From positions 62,001 to 126,000 of the forward strand of contig JAUHXC010000020.1 in NCBI GenBank assembly GCA_030427205.1: 64,000 nt of DNA. Direction: 5' to 3'. The number at the start of each line of letters is the position of its first letter. The stretch's first letter is position 1. The notes beneath the pieces were generated by a model. That model saw nothing but the letters and a program-made list of their open reading frames with translations. It was not told the origin of the DNA and searched no databases. This DNA is from a bacterium. Its GTDB lineage: Bacteria; Myxococcota_A; Bradymonadia; UBA7976; UBA1532. The position numbers and the translations under genes were made by a program. Shown here piece by piece: positions 10,341 through 19,165 of the stretch.

Positions 10341-10547
10341 TCAGTTGAAGTAGACGGTGAGCTCGGGTTCGTCGGCGTAGTAGACGAGCCCGTCGGGGAA
10401 AGCCACGGTGACGTCCAGCTCGCCGACGTCACCGTGCGGCTCACCCAGATCGACCGGTCCACCGAGGCCATCGATCAAAGGCGCGCCGTTCTGCGCATGC
10501 GCGCCGAGAGCGCCGAGGAGGACGCCAACGACCATGAGATGACGCAT
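10341..10547 (-). CDS. N-terminal fragment of the TGA-interrupted nidogen-like/TSP3 protein
   Basis: This is a 68-residue reading frame with a clear signal peptide (MRHLMVVGVLLGALGAHA), then an N-terminal nidogen-like segment that ends abruptly at LTVYFN followed by TGA. The ATG overlaps the stop of the upstream gene (TGATG), so translation is probably coupled. A truncated, exported peptide of this size is unlikely to have a function of its own. It is best regarded as the 5' part of the gene continuing at 10340. The base after the stop is C, a context that tolerates some readthrough. Confidence 0.7.
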   Translation of the reverse strand: MRHLMVVGVLLGALGAHAQNGAPLIDGLGGPVDLGEPHGDVGELDVTVAFPDGLVYYADEPELTVYFN

Positions 10548-11407
10548 CAAGGTAGCCTCGGCCGGCGGACGTCGAGAAAACCTCCCGGTGGGCTCAGGTC
10601 TCGAAACCGGTCAAAGACCTGCAACGCATCATAGACGCCGTCGCCGTCGTCATCCGGGTCGCACGCGTCGCCAGCGCCGTCGGCGTCTCGGTCGCGCTGG
10701 TCGGGGTCATGGACCGTCGGGCAGCTGTCGATGGGATCAGCGATCCCGTCGCCGTCGTGATCGCGTTGCCAGGCGCAGGTGATTCGGCACGCCGTCCACG
10801 GCAGCAGGTCGCACGCGTCGCCGACGCCGTCCCGGTCGCTGTCGAGGCGCGCGGGATCAAAGACGAACGGGCAGGTATCGGGGCGCAGCGGCGCGCGAAC
10901 GCGCGCGGACGCATCATCGCCGTCCGGATCGGGGTCGCACACATCGCCCAACCCGTCGCGATCGAGGTCGAGGTTTCGGGGGTCCGGGTGGTGCGGGCAG
11001 CGGTCGAACGCGTCGGGCCAGCCGTCGTTGTCGTCGTCAGGGTCGCACGCGTCGCCGCGCCCATCTCCATCAGTGTCGACCTGAAGGGGGTTCACGACAA
11101 GCGGACAGTTGTCCTCCTCCCGGATTTCGTCGTCATCCGCGTCGAGGTCGCAGACGTCACCCTCACCATCGTCGTCGACGTCCTCTTGGAGCGGATTGAA
11201 GTGCTCCGGGCAGTTGTCTGCTTCCCGCCAACCATCGGGCCTTCTCCGCGTTTGGCCATCCGCCTCGAAATTGTCGGGCTCTCGTTCCCCCACGATCTGC
11301 CCCGCACCACCGACTTCGATGACCCACGCGCCCGAGTCCCCGTCGCTCGACCCCTCGAGCAGCAGCTTCGCCCGCCCGCGCAGCGCGCCATCAACCGGAT
11401 CGGGCAT
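10547..11407 (-). CDS. Thrombospondin type 3 repeat protein, C-terminal part of a frameshifted gene
   Basis: This is 286 residues from an internal ATG at 11407 to a TGA at 10547. It begins MPDPVDG, has no signal peptide, and soon becomes thrombospondin type 3 repeats with calcium-binding Asp spacing (DDGEGDVCD, DGRGDACDPDDD, DGLGDVCD). The upstream gene fragment at 11391-11999 carries the missing signal peptide and N-terminal domain in another frame, and the two overlap by 17 nt. The simplest reading is one ancestral gene broken by a single inserted base (or two deleted bases) near 11408. It could also be translated separately by coupling. Its stop overlaps the ATG of the next interrupted gene. 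Confidence 0.65.
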   Translation of the reverse strand: MPDPVDGALRGRAKLLLEGSSDGDSGAWVIEVGGAGQIVGEREPDNFEADGQTRRRPDGWREADNCPEHFNPLQEDVDDDGEGDVCDLDADDDEIREEDNCPLVVNPLQVDTDGDGRGDACDPDDDNDGWPDAFDRCPHHPDPRNLDLDRDGLGDVCDPDPDGDDASARVRAPLRPDTCPFVFDPARLDSDRDGVGDACDLLPWTACRITCAWQRDHDGDGIADPIDSCPTVHDPDQRDRDADGAGDACDPDDDGDGVYDALQVFDRFRDLSPPGGFLDVRRPRLP

Positions 11408-11999
11408 GAGCTTCGAAGCTCGTGCGTATCTCCTCATCGCCATCCAGGTAGAACCCGGCCCGGGGTTCTGCGACCAGCGTCTCCGTCGGCAGCGTCTCGT
11501 ACCGGAACTCGAGCTGATGGATGACCGCCTGCTCATCCCACGACAGCGTCACGCTGAACGTCGCCCGCTGCGCGTGCTCGTCGCAGTCCGCCGTCGGGAT
11601 GTCGCGCCAGATGATGGCCAGATGATCGGGACCGCTCGCGCGCTCGAGCGTGCCGGCGGGCGCGTCACCACACACGCCGGGCGCGAGGGTCGCCCAGAAT
11701 GGGGCAATGACCGGCCCCGTGCGCAGGTCTGCCAGCGGTCGCGGCGCGTCCGCGTCGAAGCCGACGGCGTTGAAGGCCAGAATGCCCTGGGGGTAGACGG
11801 AGACGTCGAATACGGCCCGGCCCCCGATCGACAGCCCTGCGGGCAACGACGCGTCCTGCCCGCCAGCCGACAACGTCCACGGCGCCGCGACGGGGTCGCC
11901 TTCAGCGTCGATCGACAGCACCACGTCGCCGTCGGGGACGGGCGCGGCGTAGCTCACGCTGAATGAGGCGACAGCGGCCATGATGAGGAGAGTGCGCAT
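11391..11999 (-). CDS. Secreted N-terminal part of the frameshifted TSP3 gene
   Basis: This is 202 residues from ATG at 11999, chosen because it opens a signal peptide (MRTLLIMAAVASFSVSYA) with AAGGG 8 nt upstream. The body contains VIAPFWATL and a later IIWRDIP segment, a pattern seen in secreted myxobacterial proteins with a nidogen-like or related beta domain ahead of thrombospondin type 3 repeats. The frame ends at HARSG and TGA, while the next frame continues with conserved-looking coding sequence into the repeats. The break lies at about 11408. Function would be cell-surface or secreted, with calcium-binding repeats supplied by the downstream frame. Confidence 0.65.
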   Translation of the reverse strand: MRTLLIMAAVASFSVSYAAPVPDGDVVLSIDAEGDPVAAPWTLSAGGQDASLPAGLSIGGRAVFDVSVYPQGILAFNAVGFDADAPRPLADLRTGPVIAPFWATLAPGVCGDAPAGTLERASGPDHLAIIWRDIPTADCDEHAQRATFSVTLSWDEQAVIHQLEFRYETLPTETLVAEPRAGFYLDGDEEIRTSFEAHARSG

Positions 12000-12129
12000 T
12001 TCGGATGCCCTTCGCCACTGAGTATGCCCATACCGGATGTGTTCAGCCATGCTGAACGGCCGAGGGTTTCTTGACGGCGAGGATAGCAAGATGAACGGCG
12101 TTGGCCTAGAGAGGCCAGGCCCCGGGCCG

Positions 12130-12178
12130 CTCTCGGGGAGAGAGCGCTGTCAGCAGAAGCTGTCACATTGAGCGCTCT
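12130..12178 (-). terminator. Overlapping hairpins downstream of ligA
   Basis: Two competing structures lie between the ligA stop (12196) and the TSP3 gene start. One is a perfect 8-bp inverted repeat, AGAGCGCT (12141-12148) with AGCGCTCT (12171-12178), enclosing a small CAGC/GCTG stem. The other is a 6-bp stem, GCTCTC/GAGAGC, just beside it. No T-run is present. A terminator or an attenuator-like switch are both possible. Confidence 0.4.
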
Positions 12179-12195
12179 TGCATACGCTCCAGCGA

Positions 12196-14151
12196 TCAGT
12201 CCACGTCGCCGGGGATCGCGCCCCGCGCCTCGTCGACCATGTCGAGGAACTCATCCTCGCCGATGATCGGCACCTCGAGCTTCTCGGCCTTGGTCTTCTT
12301 GCTGCCGGCCTTGCCCTTGTTGCCGATCACCAGATAGCTCAGCGACTTGCTGACCCCGCTCGCGGCGATGCCGCCCAGCTCTTTGACGATGTTCTGCGCG
12401 TCGCCGCGCTTCATCGCTTCGAGGGTGCCGGTGAACAGGAACGACTGGCCGACCCAGGGCAGGCCCTCGGTACTCGGCGGGGGCTCGGCGTCTTCGACGG
12501 TGACGTGCTCGAGCAAGCCGTCGATGAGATCGCTGCGCTGCTCGAGCCCGGCGACCACCCGCGCGGCGAGCAGGTCGCCGAACTTGGGCAGCGGCACCAG
12601 CTCGGCGGGCGTCGCCGCGCGCACCTTGGGCAGCGAGAGGAAGTGCTCGGCCAGCGTCTTCGAGGCGGTCTTGCCCAGGTCGGGCACGCCCAGCGCCCGC
12701 AGGAAGGTCGCCAGCGGCTGGCGGCGGGTGGCGTCGATCTGGGCCAGCAGCTTGTTGGCCAGCGTCTCGCCCATGCGATCGAAGCGCATCAGCGCCTCGG
12801 CGGTGAGGGTGTAGTAGTCGACCGGGCTGCCCAGCGCGCCGCCTTCGACCAGCGTATCGAGCCAGACCTGCCCGAAGCCTTCGATGTCGGTGACCTTGGC
12901 ATAATGGCTCAAGATACCCACCGACTGCGCCGGGCAGCCAAGGGTATTGGGGCAGACGACGAAGTCGCCCTGGATCTCGACGCCGCCGCCGCACGAAGGG
13001 CAGTCGGCGGGCGGCTCGATCTTGCCCTCGCCCGGCTCGACCACGGCTTCGAGGTAAGGGATGACCCCACCGCGGCGCATCGCGGCCACGGTGGCGCCGA
13101 TGGTCAGTTCTTTCTGCTGCACCAGCCCCCAGTTGTGCAGGCTGATGCGGGTCACGGTGGCGCCGCTGAGGCTCACCGGCGCGACGATGCCCACCGGGGT
13201 CAAGGCGCCGGTGCGGCTGACGCTCCACTCGACGTCTTCGAGAGTCGTCGTCGCGCTGTCGCCCTGCAGCTTGTAGGCGATGGCATAGCGTGGGTGGTGC
13301 GCGGTCGCGCCCAGGCGGTCCTGCTCGGCGAGGTCGTTGGCCTTGAAGACCACCCCGTCGATCTCGAAGTCGAGGGCGTCGCGGCGGGCGACGTACTCCT
13401 CGTAGCCCGACTGCACCTCTTCGCGGGTGACCATGCGGTGCTCGACCGGGTCGAAGCCCCAGCGGGCGGCGTTCTGGAACTTGTCCAGCTCGGTCGCCGC
13501 CACCCCGCCCACGACGTCGTAGGCGTAGAACTTCAGCCCCATCTTCTCCGAGCGGTCGGGGTCCTTCTGCTTGAGCGCGCCGGCGGCGGTATTGCGCGGG
13601 TTGGCGAACTGCCCGGCCAGCTCGGCGAAGCGGCTCAGCGGCAGATAGACCTCGCCGCGCACCTCGAGCGCGTCCAGATCGGCGGGCAGCTCGACCCGCT
13701 TGGGCACGTTGCTGATGCGCAGCACGTTCTGGGTGATGTCTTCACCCACCGTGCCCGAGCCGCGGGTCGCCGCGACCGCCAGCCGCCCGTCGGCGCCATA
13801 GCGGATCGAGCAGGCCACCCCGTCGACCTTGGGGGTCATCACCAGATCGCCTTCGAACTTGGCGGCCCACTTGAGCAGGGTCTCTTCGTCGTAGGCCTTG
13901 TCCAGGCTGAGCATCGGGTGGGCGTGGGTCACCGGGTCGCCGGGGTTGTTGTCGGCCGACGGGCCCATCGCCGAGAGCACCGGGTGGTTCGGCGCCTTGT
14001 CGCGCAGCGCCTCGACGAGCTTGTCGTAGTCGTAATCGCTGACGGTCGGCGCCGCGTCGTCCCAGTAGCGGCGGTTGTGCTCGGCGACCTCGGCGGCGAG
14101 GCGGTCGGCGTCCCAGCTCTGCCAGCCCGCGGGCAATGGCTTCAGTGCCAT
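12196..14151 (-). CDS. ligA: NAD-dependent DNA ligase LigA
   Basis: This is a 651-residue NAD+-dependent DNA ligase that seals nicks during replication and repair. Domains run in the usual order: an N-terminal NAD-binding segment with YDYDKL, the adenylation domain with active-site KVDG (Lys108) and later EVRGEVYLP, an OB fold, a four-Cys zinc finger (CPSC and CPNTLGC), helix-hairpin-helix segments, and a C-terminal BRCT domain beginning around GQSFLFTGTLE. The length is close to the family norm of about 670. ATG at 14151 is chosen because GGGGGAG lies 7 nt upstream; an ATG-like alternative 15 nt earlier has no better site. Three 26-nt-spaced repeats lie just upstream, between it and maeB. 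Confidence 0.96.
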   Translation of the reverse strand: MALKPLPAGWQSWDADRLAAEVAEHNRRYWDDAAPTVSDYDYDKLVEALRDKAPNHPVLSAMGPSADNNPGDPVTHAHPMLSLDKAYDEETLLKWAAKFEGDLVMTPKVDGVACSIRYGADGRLAVAATRGSGTVGEDITQNVLRISNVPKRVELPADLDALEVRGEVYLPLSRFAELAGQFANPRNTAAGALKQKDPDRSEKMGLKFYAYDVVGGVAATELDKFQNAARWGFDPVEHRMVTREEVQSGYEEYVARRDALDFEIDGVVFKANDLAEQDRLGATAHHPRYAIAYKLQGDSATTTLEDVEWSVSRTGALTPVGIVAPVSLSGATVTRISLHNWGLVQQKELTIGATVAAMRRGGVIPYLEAVVEPGEGKIEPPADCPSCGGGVEIQGDFVVCPNTLGCPAQSVGILSHYAKVTDIEGFGQVWLDTLVEGGALGSPVDYYTLTAEALMRFDRMGETLANKLLAQIDATRRQPLATFLRALGVPDLGKTASKTLAEHFLSLPKVRAATPAELVPLPKFGDLLAARVVAGLEQRSDLIDGLLEHVTVEDAEPPPSTEGLPWVGQSFLFTGTLEAMKRGDAQNIVKELGGIAASGVSKSLSYLVIGNKGKAGSKKTKAEKLEVPIIGEDEFLDMVDEARGAIPGDVD

Positions 14152-14183
14152 GATGGCTCCCCCCAAGAGAGTGATTCGGTGTG

Positions 14184-14245
14184 TCGGATGACTATGGGAT
14201 ATGCGTTCGTCCGATGACTGTTCGTAGACCGATCGCCGGATGACT
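14184..14245. repeat. Three iteron-like repeats upstream of ligA
   Basis: The decamer YCSGATGACT occurs at 14184-14193, 14210-14219 and 14236-14245, spaced exactly 26 nt apart. It lies in the 93-nt gap between the maeB stop and the ligA start, the third copy touching the maeB stop codon. The spacing of about 2.5 helical turns suggests a protein binding array or a short tandem duplication remnant. Confidence 0.5.
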
Positions 14246-16509
14246 CAGCGGCCGGTGCGCCCCATCTCCTGCGCCTGCACCACGGTGATGGCGGCCATGT
14301 TGACCACCGCCCGCACGCTGCAGTCGCGCTCGAGCACGTTCACCGCCCGGTTCATGCCGATGAGGATCGGCCCGACCAGCTCGGCGTCGCCCAGGTGGCG
14401 CAGCAGCTTGTAGCCGATGTTGGCGCTGTTGAGCTCGGGGAAGATCAGCACGTTGGCCTCGGCCTGCAGGGTGCAGAAGTCGAAGAGCCGCTTGCGCTGC
14501 GCCACGTCGAGGGCCGGGCCGACCTGCATCTCGCCGTCGGCGGCCAGATACGGCGCCCGCTCGCGCAAAATCGACACCGCCTTGCGCACCTTGCTCGCCT
14601 GCGGCGAGTCGTTGCTGCCGAAGTTCGAGAAGCTGAGCATCGCCACGTGCGGCTCGATGTCGAGCCGGCGGGCCATCGCCGCCGTCGCCAGCGCGATCTC
14701 GGCGAGGTCTTCGGCGCCCGGGTCGATGTTCACCGTGGTATCGGCGAAGATCTTCACCCGGTCTTCGAGGATGACCAGATACGCGCCGGCCACCTTGCGC
14801 ACCCCCGAGCGCGGGCCGACGATCTCGAGGGCCGGGCGCACGGTGTCGGGGTAGCTGCGGGTCATGCCCGAGATCATGCCGTCGGCGTCGCCCATCTCGA
14901 CCATCATCGCCGCGTAGTAGTTGCGCCGGCGCATGATGCGCCGGGCCTCTTCGTGGGTGACGCCGCGCCGGTTGCGCCGCTGGTGGTAGGCGTCGACGTA
15001 GCGCCCGTAGCTGTCGGTGTGGATGTTGTCGATCAGCTTGATGCCGTCGAGCGCCACGTCGTTGGCCCGGGCCACCTCGCGGATCGACTCGACGTCGCCG
15101 ATGAGGATCGGCTCGGCGATGCCCTCTTCGACGCACTGCTGCGCCGCGCGCATGATCTTGGGGTGCTCGCCCTCGGCGAAGACGAGCCGCTTGGGGTCGC
15201 GGCCGGCCTTGGTGATGATCTTGCGCATGACCTCGCGCTCGCGGCCGAGGATGCGCTCGAGCCGGTTGCGATAGGCGTCCCAGTCTTCGATCGGCCGCCG
15301 GGCGACCCCCGACTCCATCGCCGCGCGGGCCACCGCCGGGGCCACCCGCAACAGCGCGCGCCAGTCGAAGGGCTTGGGGATGATGTACGCCCGCCCGAAG
15401 CGCAGGGTCTGGTCGCCATAGGCCCGGCGCACGTCTTCGGGCACCTCTTCCTTGGCCAGCTGCGCCAGCGCGTGCACCGCGGCGAGCTTCATCTCTTCGT
15501 TGATGCCCGTCGCCCGCACGTCGAGCGCCCCGCGGAAGATGAACGGGAAGCCGAGCACGTTGTTGACCTGGTTGGGGTAGTCGCTGCGCCCGGTGGCCAT
15601 GATCACGTCTTCCCGGGCGGCCATCGCGTCGGGGTAGCTGATCTCGGGGTCGGGGTTGGCCATGGCCATCACGATCGGGTCGTTCGCCATGCTGCGCAGC
15701 ATGTCCTGGGTGACCATGCCGGCGACGCTGACCCCGACGAAGACGTCGGCCCCGGCGAGCGCGTCGCCGAGGGTGCGCAGCTCGGTCTCGACCGCGAAGC
15801 GCTGCTTGTAGGGGTTCATGCCCTTCTCGCGCCCCTGGTAGATGACCCCGCGGCTGTCGCACATGATCAGGTTCTCGCGCTGCACGCCCAGCGAGATGAG
15901 CAGCTGGGCGCAGGCGATGGCCGCGGCCCCCGCCCCGCTGAAGACGCAGCGCACCTCTTCGGCCTTCTTGCCGATGATCTCCATGGCGTTGACGAAGGCG
16001 GCGGCGGCGATGATCGCCGTGCCGTGCTGGTCGTCGTGAAACACCGGGATGTCGAGCCGCTCGCGCAGGGTCTCTTCGATGTAGAAGCAGTCCGGCGCCT
16101 TGATGTCTTCGAGGTTGATGCCGCCGAAGGTCGGCGCGAGCGCGGTGACCACCTCAACGACCTTCTCCGGCTCGGGCGCGTCGATCTCGATGTCGAAGAC
16201 GTCGATGTCGGCGAAGCGCTTGAAGAGCACGCCTTTGCCTTCCATGACCGGCTTCGAGGCCTCGGGGCCGATGTTGCCCAGGCCGAGCACGGCGGTGCCG
16301 TTGCTGACCACCGCGACCAGGTTGCCCCGGGCGGTGTAGTCGAAGACCCGCTCGACCTCTCTGGCGATCTCGAGGCACGGCTCGGCCACCCCCGGGCTGT
16401 AGGCCAGCGACAGGTCGCGCTGGGTCTGCAGCGGCTTGGTGGGGCGGATGGCGATCTTCCCGGGGCGGCCCTGGGTGTGATAGTCGAGCGCGTCGCGGCG
16501 GCGTGACAT
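14245..16509 (-). CDS. maeB: NADP-dependent malic enzyme with phosphotransacetylase-like domain
   Basis: This is a 754-residue bifunctional-type malic enzyme (MaeB), which decarboxylates malate to pyruvate with reduction of NADP+. The N-terminal malic domain has YSPGVAEPC, the middle has the VFHDDQHGTA metal/substrate motif and the nucleotide-binding GAGAAAIACAQ segment, and the C-terminal 320 or so residues form a phosphate acetyltransferase-like domain (from RDPKRLVFAEGE through ADGMISG and FPELNSANIGYK). In MaeB proteins this last domain is usually catalytically inactive and regulates the enzyme through acetyl-CoA. Length matches the family. The ATG follows CGGAGT. The gene is divergent from the helicase at 16603 and upstream of ligA. 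Confidence 0.96.
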   Translation of the reverse strand: MSRRRDALDYHTQGRPGKIAIRPTKPLQTQRDLSLAYSPGVAEPCLEIAREVERVFDYTARGNLVAVVSNGTAVLGLGNIGPEASKPVMEGKGVLFKRFADIDVFDIEIDAPEPEKVVEVVTALAPTFGGINLEDIKAPDCFYIEETLRERLDIPVFHDDQHGTAIIAAAAFVNAMEIIGKKAEEVRCVFSGAGAAAIACAQLLISLGVQRENLIMCDSRGVIYQGREKGMNPYKQRFAVETELRTLGDALAGADVFVGVSVAGMVTQDMLRSMANDPIVMAMANPDPEISYPDAMAAREDVIMATGRSDYPNQVNNVLGFPFIFRGALDVRATGINEEMKLAAVHALAQLAKEEVPEDVRRAYGDQTLRFGRAYIIPKPFDWRALLRVAPAVARAAMESGVARRPIEDWDAYRNRLERILGREREVMRKIITKAGRDPKRLVFAEGEHPKIMRAAQQCVEEGIAEPILIGDVESIREVARANDVALDGIKLIDNIHTDSYGRYVDAYHQRRNRRGVTHEEARRIMRRRNYYAAMMVEMGDADGMISGMTRSYPDTVRPALEIVGPRSGVRKVAGAYLVILEDRVKIFADTTVNIDPGAEDLAEIALATAAMARRLDIEPHVAMLSFSNFGSNDSPQASKVRKAVSILRERAPYLAADGEMQVGPALDVAQRKRLFDFCTLQAEANVLIFPELNSANIGYKLLRHLGDAELVGPILIGMNRAVNVLERDCSVRAVVNMAAITVVQAQEMGRTGR

Positions 16510-16602
16510 GGGGACTCCGTGCGCTGGGGTCGAGGGCGTGTGGATGTCGTAGCAGACGGGCCGTCGGTTGCCAATCGCCCCGCGCGCCGTCATGCTCCGC
16601 CC

Positions 16603-19164
16603 ATGACCACGCCGCTGCATCAGAGACTGCCCGACGGGCCCGTCGCCAACGACACCCTGCTCGAGATCTTCGTCGAGTGGACCTTCGACCTGGGCATCGA
16701 GCTCTACGAGGCGCAGGAAGAGGCCATCCTCGAGATCTTCGCCGGGCGCCACGTCGTGCTCAATACGCCCACCGGCTCGGGCAAGTCGCTGGTGGCGCTC
16801 GCGATGCACTTCCGCGCGTTCGCGACGGGCAGCCGCTCGGTCTACACCTCGCCGATCAAGGCGCTGGTCAGCGAGAAGTTCTTCGACCTGTGCAAGCAGT
16901 TCGGGCCGGAGAACGTGGGCATGCTCACCGGTGATGCGAGCATCAACCATCAGGCGCCGGTGCTCTGCTGCACCGCCGAAGTGCTGGCGGCGATGGCGCT
17001 GACCGAGGGTGACGCGGCCAGCGTGCACTACGCGATCATGGACGAGTTCCACTACTACGCCGACCGCGAGCGGGGCATGGCGTGGCAGATCCCTCTGCTG
17101 ACGCTGCAGCGCACGACGTTCATGCTGATGTCGGCGACGCTGGGCGATACCCGCGAGATCATCGAGCGGCTCGAGGCGCGCACCGGCAAGCCGGTGGCCC
17201 TGGTGCGCTCGGCGCAGCGGCCGGTGCCATTGGCCTTCGACTATGTCGACGACCCGCTGCAGGAGCACCTGCAAGAGCTGCTCGAGAAGGGGCAGGCGCC
17301 GATCTACGTGGTGAACTTCACCCACCGCGACGTGGCCGAGCTGGCCCAGGCGCTGATGTCGATCAACTTCTGCTCGAAGGTCGAGAAGGCCGAGATCGCC
17401 GCCGAGCTGTCGGGTTTCCGCTTCGATACGCCCTACGGCAAGGTCGTGCGCCGCTTCGTGCGCCACGGACTCGGCGTGCACCACGCGGGGCTTCTGCCCA
17501 AGTATCGGCTGCTCGTCGAGCGGCTGGCGCAGAAGGGCATGCTCAAGATCATCGTCGGCACCGATACGCTGGGCGTGGGCATCAACGTGCCCATCCGCAC
17601 GGTGCTGTTCACCAAGCTGTGCAAGTACGACGGGCGCAAGACGCGGCTGTTGAGCGTGCGCGACTTCAAGCAGATCGCCGGCCGCGCGGGGCGCAAGGGC
17701 TTCGATGACCAGGGCTGGGTGGTGTGCATGGCGCCCGAGCACGTCATCGAGAACAAGAAGCTCGAGCGCAAGGCGGCGGCCAACCCCAAGAAGCGCAAGA
17801 AGATCGTCAAGAAGTCTCCGCCCGACCGGGGTTATGTGCACTGGGACGACGAGACCTTCCGCGCCCTGTCGCAGGGGCAGAGCGAGCCGCTGACCCCGCG
17901 GTTCAGCGTCGACCACGGCATGCTGGTCAACCTGCTGCAGCGGGGTGAGGTGGGCGACGGCCGCGGGGGCTACGGGGCGCTGATCGATCTGATCGCGCGC
18001 AGCCACACCGGCGACTACGACAAGCGCCGCCTGCGCCGGGAGTCGAAGCAGCTCTTCGTCTCGCTGAAAGAAGCGGGGGTCATCGAGCTGCAGCCGCGGC
18101 CGGGGCGCAAGGGCCAGACGGTGCGGGTCAGCCCCGACCTGCAGCGGGACTTCTCGATCTACCACTCGCTGTCCCTGTTTCTGCTGTACGCGGTGGGGCA
18201 GGTCTCGCCGACCGACGAGCACTACGCGATCAAGATCCTCTCGCTGGTCGAGGCCATCCTCGAAGACCCGCACACCGTCCTGCGGGCGCAGCAGAAGAAG
18301 ATGCGCGACGAGGAGTACGTGCGGCTCAAGGCCGAGGGGGCCGAGTACGACGAGCTGCGCGAGAAGCTCGACCGGGTGACGTGGCCCATGCCCGACGCCG
18401 ACTTCATCTTCGAGGTCTTCGACGGCTACGCCCGCCAGCACCCGTGGGTCCGCCGGGATCACCTGCGCCCCAAGAGCGTCGTGCGCGACATGTTCGAGCG
18501 CTACGCCACCTTCGGCGAGTACGTGCGCCACTACGGGCTCAAGCGGGCCGAGGGCGTGCTCCTGCGCCACATCAGCCAGGTCTACAAGGCGCTGATGCAG
18601 TCGGTGCCCGACCAGGTCAAGGACGACCGGGTCTACGCGGTCATCGGCTTCGTGCGGGCGCTCCTGCGGGCCGACTCGAGCCTCTTGCAGACCTGGGAGG
18701 CGATGAAGGCCGGCGAGGAGACCCCGCTCGACGGCTCCGAGCCGGGGCCGGCGGCGGTGCCGACGCTGGTGGACGACCCGAAGCTCTTCCGCGCGCGGCT
18801 GCGGGCCGAGCTGCACGGCTTCGTCAAGGCGCTGGCCGATCAGGACTACGACGAGGCGGCGGACATGCTGCGCACTCCGCCCGGCATCGAAGAGGACGAC
18901 GACGAGGGGGCCTGGACCGCGAAGCGGCTCAAGAAGGCGCTCGAGCCATACTACGCGGTCTACGGTGGCATCCGCTTCGATCACGAGGCGCGCAACGCCC
19001 GCCATACCCGGCTCGTCGAGACCGGCCCCCGGCAGTGGACCGTGACCCAGGTGCTCTGCGACGACGAAGGGGATAACATGTGGTTCGCCGAGGGCGAGAT
19101 CGACCTGCGGGCCGATCCCGATCCTTCGGGGCCGTTGGTCGCGCTGACCCGATTGGAGAACTGA
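16603..19164 (+). CDS. Ski2-like DEAD/DEAH-box helicase (DUF3516-type C-terminus)
   Basis: This is an 853-residue superfamily 2 helicase. Motif I is TPTGSGKS, motif II is DEFH, motif III is SAT, and motif VI is QIAGRAGRKG, all within the first 370 residues. A Lys-rich insert follows. The long C-terminal region is alpha-helical and not a winged-helix DEAH tail; the overall layout is that of the bacterial helicases annotated with DUF3516. It probably remodels RNA or RNA/DNA hybrids using ATP. The ATG at 16603 is the most plausible start; the frame continues upstream into the maeB promoter region. The stop is one base from the start of the AbrB-type gene, so the two are coupled. Confidence 0.9.
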   Translation: MTTPLHQRLPDGPVANDTLLEIFVEWTFDLGIELYEAQEEAILEIFAGRHVVLNTPTGSGKSLVALAMHFRAFATGSRSVYTSPIKALVSEKFFDLCKQFGPENVGMLTGDASINHQAPVLCCTAEVLAAMALTEGDAASVHYAIMDEFHYYADRERGMAWQIPLLTLQRTTFMLMSATLGDTREIIERLEARTGKPVALVRSAQRPVPLAFDYVDDPLQEHLQELLEKGQAPIYVVNFTHRDVAELAQALMSINFCSKVEKAEIAAELSGFRFDTPYGKVVRRFVRHGLGVHHAGLLPKYRLLVERLAQKGMLKIIVGTDTLGVGINVPIRTVLFTKLCKYDGRKTRLLSVRDFKQIAGRAGRKGFDDQGWVVCMAPEHVIENKKLERKAAANPKKRKKIVKKSPPDRGYVHWDDETFRALSQGQSEPLTPRFSVDHGMLVNLLQRGEVGDGRGGYGALIDLIARSHTGDYDKRRLRRESKQLFVSLKEAGVIELQPRPGRKGQTVRVSPDLQRDFSIYHSLSLFLLYAVGQVSPTDEHYAIKILSLVEAILEDPHTVLRAQQKKMRDEEYVRLKAEGAEYDELREKLDRVTWPMPDADFIFEVFDGYARQHPWVRRDHLRPKSVVRDMFERYATFGEYVRHYGLKRAEGVLLRHISQVYKALMQSVPDQVKDDRVYAVIGFVRALLRADSSLLQTWEAMKAGEETPLDGSEPGPAAVPTLVDDPKLFRARLRAELHGFVKALADQDYDEAADMLRTPPGIEEDDDEGAWTAKRLKKALEPYYAVYGGIRFDHEARNARHTRLVETGPRQWTVTQVLCDDEGDNMWFAEGEIDLRADPDPSGPLVALTRLEN

Positions 19165-19165
19165 G

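Noticed and set aside
10341..10343. TGA as a selenocysteine codon
   Set aside because: The position is within a structural domain, not an active site, and I see no obvious stem-loop of the right kind; a nonsense mutation or sequencing error is more likely.
8100..11200. CRISPR-like periodicity
   Set aside because: The repeats are protein-coding calcium-binding units with variable length and no conserved spacer organisation.
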